Source: Pontibacter amylolyticus (lineage in GTDB: Bacteria; Bacteroidota; Bacteroidia; Cytophagales; Hymenobacteraceae). From it: a stretch of DNA of 64,000 nt. The position numbers and the translations under genes are program-made. The DNA is taken from contig NZ_BMFP01000006.1 in NCBI RefSeq assembly GCF_014638845.1, positions 1 through 64,000 of the forward strand. The letters run 5' to 3'. The notes beneath the pieces are model-generated. The model made no database searches. It saw only the letters and a list, made by a program, of their open reading frames with translations, and had not been told where the DNA came from. Positions 19,047 to 27,679 of this stretch are shown here, piece by piece; the stretch's first letter is position 1, and the number at the start of each line of letters is the position of its first letter.

Positions 19047-19430
19047 TGGTCAGGTTGAATCTGGTTGTAATACTGAACGAATGTTTCCATAACATTTCAC
19101 TTCGATATTTGATGAAGACAGGACAAGAGTTTTCTCCCGAACCTAAGTCTTTTGTATTGGCAGACCGGAGAATTTGTTGAATAATTAGGATATGTCCTGT
19201 GTAAAATAAGATATATCTGCTATTGAATGGCAATCGGAGTAAACCTGTTGGTGAGTAAAATTTCTGGTTGAAATTGATAAAAAATACGCGTAACTTTAAA
19301 GAGAAGCATTTGCAGCTTAACTGAAAAAAGTAGGTTGGTGCGTAATTCGGTGAGTCGAATTTATAGGTTGCTTTAAGTATATGATTATCAGGTGATTGTG
19401 AATAGGTTCGAGACCCTCACTCTCTGCGGA
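19047..19430. other. Gene-free stretch ending in a tRNA-Ser-like 3' end relic
   Basis: No credible ORF. At 19405-19427 the sequence GGTTCGAGACCC followed by TCACTCTCTGC resembles the T-arm and acceptor end of a serine tRNA, but the T-stem pairs poorly and no 5' half or anticodon arm is visible. It is read as a possible integration-site relic because an integrase fragment lies ~250 bp downstream. Confidence 0.35.
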
Positions 19431-19501
19431 GTAACTTATCAGTTAGCATAAAAAGCCCTTAAATCAGCGATTTAAGGGCTTTTTTGTTTTCAACCCCACC
19501 T
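19431..19501 (+). repeat. Direct repeat copy A (contains an intrinsic terminator)
   Basis: About 70 bp, clearly similar (a few substitutions, one 1-nt gap) and in the same orientation as 33189-33258. Within it, AAAGCCCTTAAAT (19452-19464) and ATTTAAGGGCTTT (19470-19482) form a 13-bp stem with a CAGCG loop and a T-rich tail, a strong rightward terminator. The two copies bracket ~13.8 kb with an integrase fragment inside the left copy and a dead radC at the right copy. Confidence 0.75.
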
Positions 19502-19536
19502 GAATTTTTCATTTCTCTCCTTTCTGAGGCAGCAAA

Positions 19537-19572
19537 TTCGGGTACCCGAAGCTGTTGCGATTCCGGGTACCC
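19537..19572. promoter_or_regulatory. Pair of GGGTACCC palindromes
   Basis: TTCGGGTACCCGAA (19537-19550) is a perfect 14-bp palindrome, and a second GGGTACCC core lies at 19565-19572. The centre spacing is 25 bp. Paired palindromes suggest an operator or recombination-protein sites ahead of the integrase fragment. No protein can be assigned. Confidence 0.35.
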
Positions 19573-19675
19573 AAATTGATGTATAACTCACTGGCTGTAA
19601 GTAAGATGTGTAATATTTTTACATCTTGTGGAGTCTTTAATTGATCATTAAATTCAACCAAAAAGGAGGAGCAAA

Positions 19676-19942
19676 ATGGACACTAAGATCAGTATCCTGT
19701 TTTACGGCGGGAAAGACAAGACCACGAAAGACAATCTCTTACTGTTTTACCTGCGCGTCACCCTACAGGGCCAGCGGCTGGAGCTAAGCACCCACCGCTA
19801 CGTCTCGCCAGAGCGCTGGTCGGTGGAGGCGGGCAAAGTGAAGTGCAGCTCAGCGGACGCCAGCAGCCTATGCCCTTGGGCTGCTTCTGCTTCATTGCCT
19901 CATGGTGCTCCTCTTCCCTGTAAGGCGCAAACCAATGGCTGA
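19676..19942 (+). pseudogene. Tyrosine recombinase/integrase, N-terminal arm-binding fragment
   Basis: 88-codon ORF. Residues 1-~63 match the Arm DNA-binding start of Bacteroidota tyrosine recombinases (KISILFYGGKDK, LFYLRVTLQGQRLELST, RYVSPERWSVEAGKVK). Then homology stops and low-complexity reading (SLCPWAASASLPHG) runs to a stop. The SAM-like and catalytic R...H-x-x-R...Y domains (~300 aa) are missing, so no recombinase is made. A strong Shine-Dalgarno, AAGGAGGA, sits 5 nt before the ATG, unusual in this genome and itself a sign of mobile-element origin. It lies just inside direct repeat copy A. Confidence 0.7.
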
Positions 19943-20052
19943 AGGCACTGTAGCCCAAGCTTGCGGCCACATCGGCATAGAAAAACATGCGTCGTGCATA
20001 CAGTCCCAAGGACAAACTGATGATGGGAATGTCGCCTGAGATACTAGGTATA
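19864..20052 (-). other. Unidentified coding relic downstream of the LacI gene
   Basis: On the minus strand a stretch reads like protein (YARRMFFYADVAASLGYSAF, then SHWFAPYREEEHHEAMKQK). It has no clear start of its own and is cut where the integrase fragment begins. I do not recognise a family. It abuts the junction where integrase homology ends, so it may be another piece of the degraded element. Confidence 0.25.
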
Positions 20053-21120
20053 CTACATGTCTGCTTCAATGTAGTAGTGCAGGTTTTCCTTTGTGATAAT
20101 ATCCAGCGGCAGGTATTTGATTGGGTTATTCTTTTTCTTAAAGATCAGATGATCAGCTAATCCATGGATTCCCCAGTAGCCTTGCCCTTTGGGGTTCTGA
20201 TTGATCAAAAAGTCGATCTGGCCGCTGTTCAAGTAGTGCAGGTTCTTCTCAATCAGGTCATAACCGACCAGGTTGACATGCTGCAGGCCCTGCTGTGAAA
20301 GGTGCTCGGCTACAACATTGGCTTTGGAGTTGGTTACAAAAATGCCTTTGATATCTGGGTGGGCCTTGAGGAGTTCGTCTAATTGCTGCGGAATAGTTTG
20401 CTGCTGCTTGCTTTGGAGGTCTGTCTGCAGCACGTGAATGAGCTCGTCCATACCCTGTGCCGCAAAGTAATCCACAAAGCCCTGCTCTTTGTGGATCAGG
20501 TGGGTGGAGTTTTGTATATCCTCGTCGATATGTGCTACTACAAAAGTGGCCTTGCCTTTATAGCCGAAGTGAAGTAGCTTGCCTGCCAACACACCACTCT
20601 GGTAAGAGTCCTGCCCAATATACATGAGTGGTTCGCAAGCAGGAATGTGCGTGTTAAACAGCACGAATGGGATTCCGTCTCTCTTCCACTTGCTGAAGTA
20701 GGAGAGGGACTGGCGGTAAAAGATAGGGGCTATCAGAACGCCATTACAGTTTGACTCAGATACCTTGTCTGCTTCTTTTACAAAGGAGCTTGCATCGAAA
20801 GGATCAAAAATGTACCGAGTGACACGAATGCCGTATTGGTGTAGTTCTTTTTCAGCTTTTTCAACACCAGCCTGCGGGGCCTGCCAGTACCGGTCAACGG
20901 CCGGGTCAGGTATAAGTGCGGCAATGTTGTAGATTTTATTGGTGACAAGGGCCCTGGCTATGATGTTGGGGGTGTAGTTAAGCTCTTCCGCTATTTTGAG
21001 TACCCGCTCCCGCACTTCTTCAGCCACACGACCCCGGTTGTGAAGCACGCGGTCCACGGTGCCTGTCGATACGTTTGCTTTCTCAGCTATATCCTTTATT
21101 CTGACGATTTGATTACCCAC
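20053..21120 (-). CDS. LacI family transcriptional regulator (GalNAc operon side)
   Basis: 355 aa with a GTG start at 21120; the helix-turn-helix begins almost at once (IVRIKDIAEKANVSTGTVDR), so no later start is possible. After the ~60-residue DNA-binding domain and hinge helix (NIIARALV) comes a periplasmic-binding-protein-like sensor (YNIAALIPDPAVDRYWQAPQ). The TVDRVLHNRGRV variant recalls regulators whose sensors resemble sugar-binding proteins. It is the last gene on the minus strand after the GH109/kinase operon but is separated from it by a terminator. It probably regulates that operon or itself in response to a sugar. Confidence 0.85.
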   Translation of the reverse strand: MGNQIVRIKDIAEKANVSTGTVDRVLHNRGRVAEEVRERVLKIAEELNYTPNIIARALVTNKIYNIAALIPDPAVDRYWQAPQAGVEKAEKELHQYGIRVTRYIFDPFDASSFVKEADKVSESNCNGVLIAPIFYRQSLSYFSKWKRDGIPFVLFNTHIPACEPLMYIGQDSYQSGVLAGKLLHFGYKGKATFVVAHIDEDIQNSTHLIHKEQGFVDYFAAQGMDELIHVLQTDLQSKQQQTIPQQLDELLKAHPDIKGIFVTNSKANVVAEHLSQQGLQHVNLVGYDLIEKNLHYLNSGQIDFLINQNPKGQGYWGIHGLADHLIFKKKNNPIKYLPLDIITKENLHYYIEADM

Positions 21121-21252
21121 GTGCTACACTATCCTATTGAACACATACCCTAGTCAGGAAGGCGCCTGTTATCAGTAAACCTGCTTTCACTTCTCTGACT
21201 CAAAAATATTAATTTAAATTCATAATCAGCGCATACAGTTTTGCTGTAACAG

Positions 21253-21266
21253 CGATACCGGTTACC
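21253..21266. promoter_or_regulatory. Candidate LacI-type operator
   Basis: CGATACCGGTTACC, centred on CCGG about 135 bp before the LacI start, resembles a TAACCGGTTA-type palindrome with imperfect left half. Suggests autoregulation; weak. Confidence 0.3.
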
Positions 21267-21270
21267 CAAC

Positions 21271-21315
21271 AAAAAAGAATGACGGTGCCTGGTTCCAATA
21301 GAACCAAGTACCGTC
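21271..21315 (-). terminator. Intrinsic terminator after GH109 operon
   Basis: Arms 21281-21295 and 21301-21315 pair over 15 bp (wobbles at two positions) with a 5-nt loop. Read on the minus strand, the stem is followed by ATTCTTTTTT. It ends the operon running from 25633 to 21391. Confidence 0.8.
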
Positions 21316-21333
21316 GTTCTCCAATCTACCATA

Positions 21334-21379
21334 GCCTTAGCGCTTTTTACAGGTGACAACTGCCAGAAAGCGCTAAGGC
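21334..21379 (-). terminator. Second hairpin just after the GH109 stop
   Basis: GCCTTAGCGCTTT (21334-21346) and AAAGCGCTAAGGC (21367-21379) are perfect 13-bp arms around a 20-nt loop, with no T-run. It may stabilise the 3' end ahead of the true terminator 20 bp further on. Confidence 0.5.
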
Positions 21380-21390
21380 CGGGTGTGCTG

Positions 21391-22824
21391 TCAGATTCTG
21401 ACATTTGTGGTGCCTGCCCCCTGCAGCGATATATCCACTGGTGCATTTTTCTGCCAGGCACCCGCTGTAAAATCGGGTACATCGATGGAGTTGGAGCGGT
21501 TTGCCACCGACCATTCGCTCAACAGGCCTACCGCTGTCCAGGAGGCAGCATCATATACATCCTGATCCAGTGGCAGTCCATTACGCAGGCAGTCGATCAG
21601 GCGCCATTCCATTAGGAAATCCATGCCACCGTGGCCGCCAATTTTTTTTGCCATTTCGCCCAGTTTCTTGATGATCTCCGGAGTGTATTGCTCCTCTACC
21701 GCCTTAAACTCCTCCGGCTTAAGCCATCCGTTGTGCCCTGTGGCGATCTTCTTCTCCGGCCATTTGCGGGCAATGCCTTTGGTGCCACTCACCAGGTGGA
21801 TCCGTGAGTAAGGGCGCGGCGTCGTCACGTCGTGCTGAATCATCATGGTTTTTCCTTTCTTGGTGCGGATGGTGGTCGTGTTCATGTTGCCACGATAAGT
21901 GTCCTGCACGTAAGGCGTAAAGAAGGAGTCCTTCGCCGCCAATCGCTTTGCCTCCTCGTACATCTGGAAATCATCGGTCGATACAGATACCAGATAGTCC
22001 ATGGCATCGCCCCGGTTGATGTTCATGATCTGGCAGATTGGGCCCAGGCCGTGCGTGGGGTAGAGGTTGCCATTCCGGGTCATGTTTTCTTTCAGGCGCC
22101 ACATGTTCTCGTAGCCCTTTTTAGAGAAGTTCAGGTCCAGTAGCTGGTGGATGTAAGCTCCCTCTCCATGAATGATTTCCCCGAAATAACCCTGCCGGGC
22201 CATATTCAGGGTGAGCATTTCAAAGAAATCATAGCAGCAGTTCTCCAGCATCATGCAGTGTTTTTTGGTGCGCTCGGATGTCTCAACCAACTGCCAGCAT
22301 TCTTCTATTGTCAGGGCAGCAGGCACTTCTACTGCCACATGTTTGCCCTGTTCCATCGCATATAATGCCATAGGCGTATGTGTGTCCCATGGGGTGGCGA
22401 TGTAGATCAGGTCAATATCATCACGCTCACACATCTTTTTCCAGGCATCCTCGCTGCCTGCGTATGAAGTCGGATTATGGTTGGTGCTGCTGTCAGCTAA
22501 CTTCTTTTGTACTGCCTGTACTTTTTCCGGTACCAGATCGCAGAGACCTTTGATCTCCACACCCTCAATTCGGTTCATGCGCATCACGGCACCCGGGCCC
22601 CTCATGCCCAGCCCTATATACCCTACCCGTACTTTGTCAAGCTTAGGCGCCCTGTAGCCGGACATGTTGAATTGCTGGGTATGGGAGCGACCTGCCTGTT
22701 TTTGTGCCTGGTCAGTACCTGTTTGGACGGCTGCTGTAGCACAGCCACCCAAAAGACCGGTTCCCGCCAGACCAATGCCAGCCAGACCAGTTAGTTTGAG
22801 GAATTCTCTGCGATTGTTACTCAT
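21391..22824 (-). CDS. GH109 family glycosidase (Gfo/Idh/MocA fold), probable alpha-N-acetylgalactosaminidase
   Basis: 477 aa. It has a twin-arginine signal (NNRREFLKLTG) with a lipobox-like LLGGC (C28). An NAD-binding Rossmann fold follows (VRVGYIGLGMRGPG, ~66-78). GH109 signatures are seen: NLYPTHGLGPICQIMNINRG (H258) and NGLPLDQDVYDAASW, then WSVANRSNSIDVPDF near the end. GH109 enzymes use tightly bound NAD+ and a redox mechanism to release terminal alpha-linked GalNAc, as in blood-group A/mucin glycans. Tat export is expected because the cofactor is loaded before export. It is followed upstream in the operon by a CBM9-like protein and a NahK-like kinase. Confidence 0.9.
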   Translation of the reverse strand: MSNNRREFLKLTGLAGIGLAGTGLLGGCATAAVQTGTDQAQKQAGRSHTQQFNMSGYRAPKLDKVRVGYIGLGMRGPGAVMRMNRIEGVEIKGLCDLVPEKVQAVQKKLADSSTNHNPTSYAGSEDAWKKMCERDDIDLIYIATPWDTHTPMALYAMEQGKHVAVEVPAALTIEECWQLVETSERTKKHCMMLENCCYDFFEMLTLNMARQGYFGEIIHGEGAYIHQLLDLNFSKKGYENMWRLKENMTRNGNLYPTHGLGPICQIMNINRGDAMDYLVSVSTDDFQMYEEAKRLAAKDSFFTPYVQDTYRGNMNTTTIRTKKGKTMMIQHDVTTPRPYSRIHLVSGTKGIARKWPEKKIATGHNGWLKPEEFKAVEEQYTPEIIKKLGEMAKKIGGHGGMDFLMEWRLIDCLRNGLPLDQDVYDAASWTAVGLLSEWSVANRSNSIDVPDFTAGAWQKNAPVDISLQGAGTTNVRI

Positions 22825-22864
22825 GGTGATCTCTTTAAGTCCAGATGATATGTTTTAAGGTTGT

Positions 22865-23563
22865 TTATGCTTTAAAAAATTGAAGACTGGTGTGGTTCTC
22901 CTCCATTTGATACTCCGTCGGCAGAAACTGCAAGCTTCCGAAGAACTCTGGCAAGTGAAAGTTTGGTGTCGAAGTCTGCAGCTGATTCCAGGCCAGGAAA
23001 TGGGGGACGGGTAATTCGTCTCCACACTTATAGAAGTTACCGCTGGCCTGCACCTTTTCCAGGCTGGCAAAGCTATGCTCGGAGAATGCGGATGCAGGTA
23101 TAGCCAGTGTGAGGTGCCAGGTTTTAAGTGGCGATGTGGTGTTTCCGGCCCGCAGGCTGGCAAAGCGTCTTATTTTAGAGACCGTGGCTGGGTGCAGTAG
23201 CTTTCTGTTGTGACGGTCAGGACCAAAGCCCGCACGGCAGGTGCCCAGACAGTTGAATTCCAGATTATAGTACTCCCGCTCTCCCTGAAAAGCGATAAAA
23301 AACTCAACACAGCTATCCTTGTACACCGGGTCATGGGTATTCCGGTACCTGGCCTGCACAGAGGCCTCACGAACATAATATTTCAGGAAGATGCAATCGC
23401 CACTATAGGCAATGGCAAAAGCAGCGTCGGGTTTTTCGTCAGTAGAAAGTCCAAGGGAGTTGCTGATCTGTTGCTGGGATAGCTTATCCAGTTCAAGGGA
23501 AATCAGGTTCAGCAAACTGTCCTGTTGCAGGTGGCGGAGGAGGGGGATCTGTAGATGGCCCAT
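22865..23563 (-). CDS. Carbohydrate-binding family 9-like protein
   Basis: 232 aa from ATG 23563, 4 bp after the kinase stop; a start at 23620 would run into the upstream gene. Motifs are those of the CBM9-like/DOMON beta-sandwich found as a stand-alone protein in Bacteroidota: AFAIAYSGDCIFLKYYVREA, VYKDSCVEFFIAFQGEREYY and LTLAIPASAF. No signal peptide is visible, so it appears cytoplasmic, odd for a glycan-binding module. It is in the GH109-kinase operon. Its role is unknown; ligand sensing or a small catalytic function are both possible. Confidence 0.7.
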   Translation of the reverse strand: MGHLQIPLLRHLQQDSLLNLISLELDKLSQQQISNSLGLSTDEKPDAAFAIAYSGDCIFLKYYVREASVQARYRNTHDPVYKDSCVEFFIAFQGEREYYNLEFNCLGTCRAGFGPDRHNRKLLHPATVSKIRRFASLRAGNTTSPLKTWHLTLAIPASAFSEHSFASLEKVQASGNFYKCGDELPVPHFLAWNQLQTSTPNFHLPEFFGSLQFLPTEYQMEENHTSLQFFKA

Positions 23564-23567
23564 AGCT

Positions 23568-24716
23568 TTATTTTGGTTGTTGTAAAACCGTTTGACGACA
23601 TGAGGCGTGTATGTCCTCAATTATCCCCTGAAGCACTTCGGACTTGTCTTCGAGAACCTCGACCAACCGGAATTGGGCTCTGCACCGCTGCAGGTTATGC
23701 GCCGGGAAATGTACCTTGTAATAGTTGTCTCCATCAATGTAGTCTGTCAGGAAGCGCAGGCCCATGATGAAGGGGAGCAAGGTTATTCCGAGCGTCAATG
23801 AGTTTATTTCCTGGCCCGTCAATGAATGATGCGTCTCTTCCAGAAAACCCTGGGTAAAGCCCCGGAACAGGTTAAGGTCAATGTCAATTTTTCTTAAATC
23901 CTTTTCGTCTTCGGGCGTGGTGACGGCAGTGGTACGGATGGCATCCCCATAGTCATAGGCAACGAATCCCGGCATGACCGTATCCAAATCTATCACGCAC
24001 TGTGCCTTGTCCTGGCTGTCGAGCAGCACGTTGTTAAACTTGGTATCGTTGTGTGTGATCCGGAGTGGTAAACTCCCTTCGCGGCCAAGCCGGATGATCG
24101 CCGCCATGGCATGCGCACGCTGCCTGACAAACTGAATTTCAGGCTGAACTTCTTTTACTCTGCCGGCCATATTTTTCTCGAGGGCTGTTTCAAACTGCTT
24201 CAGTCGATACTCTACATTATGAAAGTCAGGTATGGATTCGTGTAGTAAATGGACGCTCATATCAGCAAGCAGTGCCTGAAAGCGACCAAAGGCTTTCCCC
24301 CCTTCATAAGCCTGCTGTGCGTTTTCAACTACATCGTAGCTGCGTGTGCCTTGCAGCAAAAGGTAAAGGCGCCAATAGTTGCCAACCTGGTCCTGATGAT
24401 ACATGGTGTGCTGATGCGTCGGAATAAGTGTTAGCACCTCCCGGTCTGACTGCTTGCCTGGCACGGCATCCAGCTTCTTCCTCAGGTGAGCAGTAACCTG
24501 CTCGATGTTTTGCATTAGCTGCGGCACATTCCTGAACACATGGTGGTTAATGCGCTGCAACAGATAATCAGGAGCAGTTGGCGCCTGGTTCTTGACATAG
24601 TAAGTGTCATGGATATGGCCTGAACCATAAGGTGTTATACTGGCAACACGCCCCTCTATGGCAAAATGAGAAAGAACGTTATCGAAGTTGGATGCGGCTT
24701 CCGTGTTATCTTTCAT
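23568..24716 (-). CDS. NahK-like N-acetylhexosamine 1-kinase (APH-fold phosphotransferase)
   Basis: 382 aa from ATG 24716, which overlaps the upstream stop as ATGA; ATG 24731 is an alternative. It has the aminoglycoside-phosphotransferase/choline-kinase fold: nucleotide loop region (PYGSGHIHDTYYV, ~29-41), catalytic loop ITHNDTKFNNVLLD (D224, N229) and metal-binding VIDLDTVMPG (D243/D245). The full-length pattern fits NahK, which phosphorylates GlcNAc or GalNAc at C1. Next to GH109 (GalNAc release) and a nucleotidyltransferase, the predicted product is GalNAc-1-phosphate. The specificity call rests on context. Confidence 0.8.
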   Translation of the reverse strand: MKDNTEAASNFDNVLSHFAIEGRVASITPYGSGHIHDTYYVKNQAPTAPDYLLQRINHHVFRNVPQLMQNIEQVTAHLRKKLDAVPGKQSDREVLTLIPTHQHTMYHQDQVGNYWRLYLLLQGTRSYDVVENAQQAYEGGKAFGRFQALLADMSVHLLHESIPDFHNVEYRLKQFETALEKNMAGRVKEVQPEIQFVRQRAHAMAAIIRLGREGSLPLRITHNDTKFNNVLLDSQDKAQCVIDLDTVMPGFVAYDYGDAIRTTAVTTPEDEKDLRKIDIDLNLFRGFTQGFLEETHHSLTGQEINSLTLGITLLPFIMGLRFLTDYIDGDNYYKVHFPAHNLQRCRAQFRLVEVLEDKSEVLQGIIEDIHASCRQTVLQQPK

Positions 24717-25633
24717 TGTGAGGTTTCCCATAGGTTTTCAGGATAGACCCTGGCTTTTATCAAATTCTTGATGCTTTGCATAGCTGTTGATTTGTCCTCC
24801 GGATAAGTTACCCCAAACCATTTTTCGGGAGTTGGTATTACCTTAACCCGAGCTTCACCAGCAGCGATCATCTTATTCACTACTGCCGGTAAGTAGAATT
24901 CTGCTTTCAGGTCGCGCCCTTTTTCATGCAGAAACGCCTTTAGGTACTTCTCAAAATAAGGAAAAACGCTTGGCTTAAACGCCATGAGGTTCATAGACAC
25001 AATGGCATTGCCCTGCAACTGCTGATGCGGTGCGTCTTCGTCTTGCACCAGAATTTCACCGGCGTTCGTACGCACGATCTTGGTTAGTTCCGTTAAGGAA
25101 GCAAGGGAGTCATCAGGGGCAACAGCACAAATGCCGCGGGATACGCTTCCATGTTCAGAAAGTGTGTTTGCGAGTTGAAACCCGATAAGCCCGTGCTCCT
25201 GGCAATCTGTGCTGTTGTTTAAGAATTCAACGATCATTCTGAGCGACTCATAGCCATAAAAGTCGTCCGCGTTGATGACAGCAAAGGGTTCATCTATCTG
25301 GGAGGAGGCCACCCATACCGCATGGCCTGTACCCCATGGTTTTTCCCTTCGATCGGGTACACTATAACCCAATGGCAGCATGTCAAGCTCCTGTGCCACG
25401 TACCCAACGGGAACATGGGCAGGCAATCTGTGCAGCATGACAGCCTTGAATTCCTCGGCTATCGATTGCCGGATTACGAAGAGGATCTTGCCGAATCCTG
25501 CCTTTACAGCATCATGGATAGAGTAGTCGATGATAGTTTCACCATTGGGCCCGAAGCCATCAAGCTGCTTCAAGCTACCATACCTGGAGGCCATACCCGC
25601 TGCTAAAACCAGTAAAGTGGGGCGTTTCTGCAT
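24713..25633 (-). CDS. Sugar-1-phosphate nucleotidyltransferase
   Basis: 306 aa. The N-terminal motif LAAGMASRYGSLKQLDGFGP is the G-x-G-x-R-type pyrophosphorylase signature with a longer KQLDGFGPNG loop. Further motifs are PWGTGHAVWVA and the metal-binding AVINADDFYG. It is first gene of the minus-strand operon and translationally coupled (ATGA) to the NahK-like kinase. The likely reaction is sugar-1-P plus NTP giving NDP-sugar, here perhaps UDP-GalNAc/UDP-GlcNAc. Together with the kinase this would form a salvage route that bypasses the GlmU pathway. The sugar and base are inferred. Confidence 0.8.
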   Translation of the reverse strand: MQKRPTLLVLAAGMASRYGSLKQLDGFGPNGETIIDYSIHDAVKAGFGKILFVIRQSIAEEFKAVMLHRLPAHVPVGYVAQELDMLPLGYSVPDRREKPWGTGHAVWVASSQIDEPFAVINADDFYGYESLRMIVEFLNNSTDCQEHGLIGFQLANTLSEHGSVSRGICAVAPDDSLASLTELTKIVRTNAGEILVQDEDAPHQQLQGNAIVSMNLMAFKPSVFPYFEKYLKAFLHEKGRDLKAEFYLPAVVNKMIAAGEARVKVIPTPEKWFGVTYPEDKSTAMQSIKNLIKARVYPENLWETSQ

Positions 25634-26210
25634 GTAATAGAAATTAGATGTATTGACACCTCATTCATCTAGATGAGGCTACTTACAAATAGAGAATCCA
25701 CTCAGTGAGAAAAAGCTGCCTTACAGAAAGTCCCGGCTGAGTACTGTTGTACAAAAGCAGTTGTTCCGGCTAACTGGAGGGGACAGGGGTCGCCTGCATC
25801 AATCCAATAGTGAGCGCTTTCATTCAACAGTCACTAAAAGTAAAAATGTAGACTGTACAAAGCAAGAAAAATTTGATAATGTTTACGAACACGCAGTGCG
25901 TTTGTTCGATAACACACTTGTTGCTTCAGGCAATTGGTTCAATTTCGCCTGTGGAAGTTTTTCGTGATAGGTAAGTAGTGCAGAGGGGCTTTGAGCTCCT
26001 TCTGATCAAGGTATTAGAAGGGAAGGCGGTACCTGCAGGCCGGCCCACTGCAGGATTAAGGGGGCGCATGGCAAGCTTTACCTGAATCATAAGACAGGAG
26101 AGCAGGGGTGATTTGTGTTTGTGAATTTGAAATTCCTGAAAGGGCGCGCAGCTAGGCATGATTGCGCCTAAGGTTGCCGATAGAGCAGAGGCCGTGAAAG
26201 TTCTAAAGGG
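25634..26210. promoter_or_regulatory. 577-bp gap with candidate operators for the GalNAc operon
   Basis: No credible gene. At 25880-25891 TGTTTACGAACA is a near-palindrome. It overlaps an inverted repeat (25886-25908) in which CGAACACGCA pairs with TGCGTTTGTTCG with a 2-nt bulge. CGATAACA at 25907-25914 recurs in the LacI/susC gap (27380-27387). These are plausible LacI-family sites about 250 bp upstream of the nucleotidyltransferase start. A short hairpin (25659-25678) lies just before that gene. Confidence 0.35.
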
Positions 26211-27260
26211 TCAATACTGCTGGCAAAGGCGCTGATCCTTCAGGTTTTCTACAAGTTGAGACTCTATCATGACCTTGTAATATGCCTGTGACTTTTTAGG
26301 TTCCGTTCCTTTGGAAGACAGAAGGTCCATGAGAATCTCCGTCGCCTTCTGTCCCTGATTATAGGGAAATTGCTCCACAGAGGCCAAAGGAGCGTGTGAC
26401 ATGTAATTTGTCATGGGTAGATTGGCATAACTCACATACTCCAGTTCTTCATTAATTCTTATGCCGAGTTTCCTGGCATGATTTAAAGCATAAAGCCACA
26501 CGTAATCATTGAACGTGACAACAGCAGTCACCTTGCGCTTATTAGCTAGCAGCTGATCGAGTGCGTTTTGGGCTCCTATCTCTGTCAAGTCACAGTTTAC
26601 GACCAGGGATGGATCAAATTTCAGTCTGTTCTTCAACATTGCTTTGATGTAGCCCTCCCGTCTCTCGGTGCTGGCGTAAAGTGTATCAGGCCCGTTGATC
26701 ATTCCGATGGCGCGGTGTCCTTTCTTTAACAGGTAAGTGACTGCCTCAATGGTTCCGGTGACCATGTTGCACGAGACTGAATGTATATCTTCTTTCGGCG
26801 GGATTCTGTCAAAGAACACGACCGGTATATTGTATTGGCTAAGGCTGTCAAAATGCTCAAATGAGGATGTGTTCTTGGAAACGGAAACCAACAGGCCATC
26901 CACCCGGTGGTGTTTCATTTTTTCCACCAGTTGTTTCTCTTTTTGTTCGTCGTCATGCGACTGTGCCAGCAATACTGTATAGTTCCTTTTATAAGCAGTG
27001 TCTTCTATTGCGCTGATGGCAGCCGAGAAAAAGGCTTCCGAGAGCTCTGGCAGAATAACGCCGATCGTGTATGTTTTGCCTTGCTGAAAGAAAATAGCTG
27101 TCTGGTTTCGTTCATAGTTAAGCTCCTTGGCAAGCTTTTTTACCTTCAAACGGGTGGCCATGCCTATTGTAGGATGGTCATTCAGAGCTCTTGAAACTGT
27201 AGAAGTAGAGATGTTAAGAATTTTAGCAATTTCCTTTATCGTTGTCGGTTTGCCAGTCAT
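26211..27260 (-). CDS. LacI family transcriptional regulator (divergent from susCD 2)
   Basis: 349 aa. A helix-turn-helix occupies residues ~6-30 (TTIKEIAKILNISTSTVSR, then ALNDHPTIG) and the hinge follows (ERNQTAIFFQQGKTYTIGVI). The sensor domain is of the PurR/CcpA type (FFSAAISAIEDTAYKRNYTV; VDGLLVSVSKNTS; VTAVVTFNDYVW). It is transcribed away from susC at 28158 across an ~900-bp gap with perfect LacI-type palindromes. It very probably controls the susCD pair and perhaps the GalNAc operon downstream of it. The effector is unknown. Confidence 0.88.
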   Translation of the reverse strand: MTGKPTTIKEIAKILNISTSTVSRALNDHPTIGMATRLKVKKLAKELNYERNQTAIFFQQGKTYTIGVILPELSEAFFSAAISAIEDTAYKRNYTVLLAQSHDDEQKEKQLVEKMKHHRVDGLLVSVSKNTSSFEHFDSLSQYNIPVVFFDRIPPKEDIHSVSCNMVTGTIEAVTYLLKKGHRAIGMINGPDTLYASTERREGYIKAMLKNRLKFDPSLVVNCDLTEIGAQNALDQLLANKRKVTAVVTFNDYVWLYALNHARKLGIRINEELEYVSYANLPMTNYMSHAPLASVEQFPYNQGQKATEILMDLLSSKGTEPKKSQAYYKVMIESQLVENLKDQRLCQQY

Positions 27261-27374
27261 GTAATCGAAGCATAGTACTTTATAAAAATAGACATAATGG
27301 GTGGCAATGTAAAGCGGTGAGCCGGGATTAATATTGTTTTGCGCAAGTATACTTATTATTGCGACTGTTTATGC

Positions 27375-27386
27375 GTGTGCGATAAC
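27375..27386 (+). promoter_or_regulatory. GTGTGCGATAAC motif, proximal to lacI
   Basis: 12 bases, 115 bp upstream of the LacI start. The same 12 bases occur in inverted orientation at 28098-28109, 49 bp upstream of susC. A mirrored pair flanking a divergent gap suggests a shared promoter or activator element. Confidence 0.4.
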
Positions 27387-27679
27387 ATTTTGCACAAATG
27401 TTCGCAGGAAAATTGAGTCTATCCCTGCTGCCTGGCAACTAGGTGCCTAATGAGCCGTTGCCTAGGCAGGAGCTTAATGGAGCTTAATTATTCCCAAGTA
27501 CTGGCCTTTCTCGTTGGTTTACCTTCCCTCTGCCTATATGCTTTAACCAAAGGCTTTTATTAATGAAATGCCTTATTTCACCCAATGAAGCACATTGTGA
27601 TTTTATGTGCAGACTGCAGGTTAGTGCATGTAAGGGTGTATGGCTGCAGTTGCACAAGTTGGCCAGGTTAAAGTTTTAC

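Noticed and set aside
19405-19427. tRNA-Ser gene
   Set aside because: Only a 3'-end-like string with a poorly paired T-stem; no anticodon arm or 5' half. Kept only as a possible attachment-site relic.
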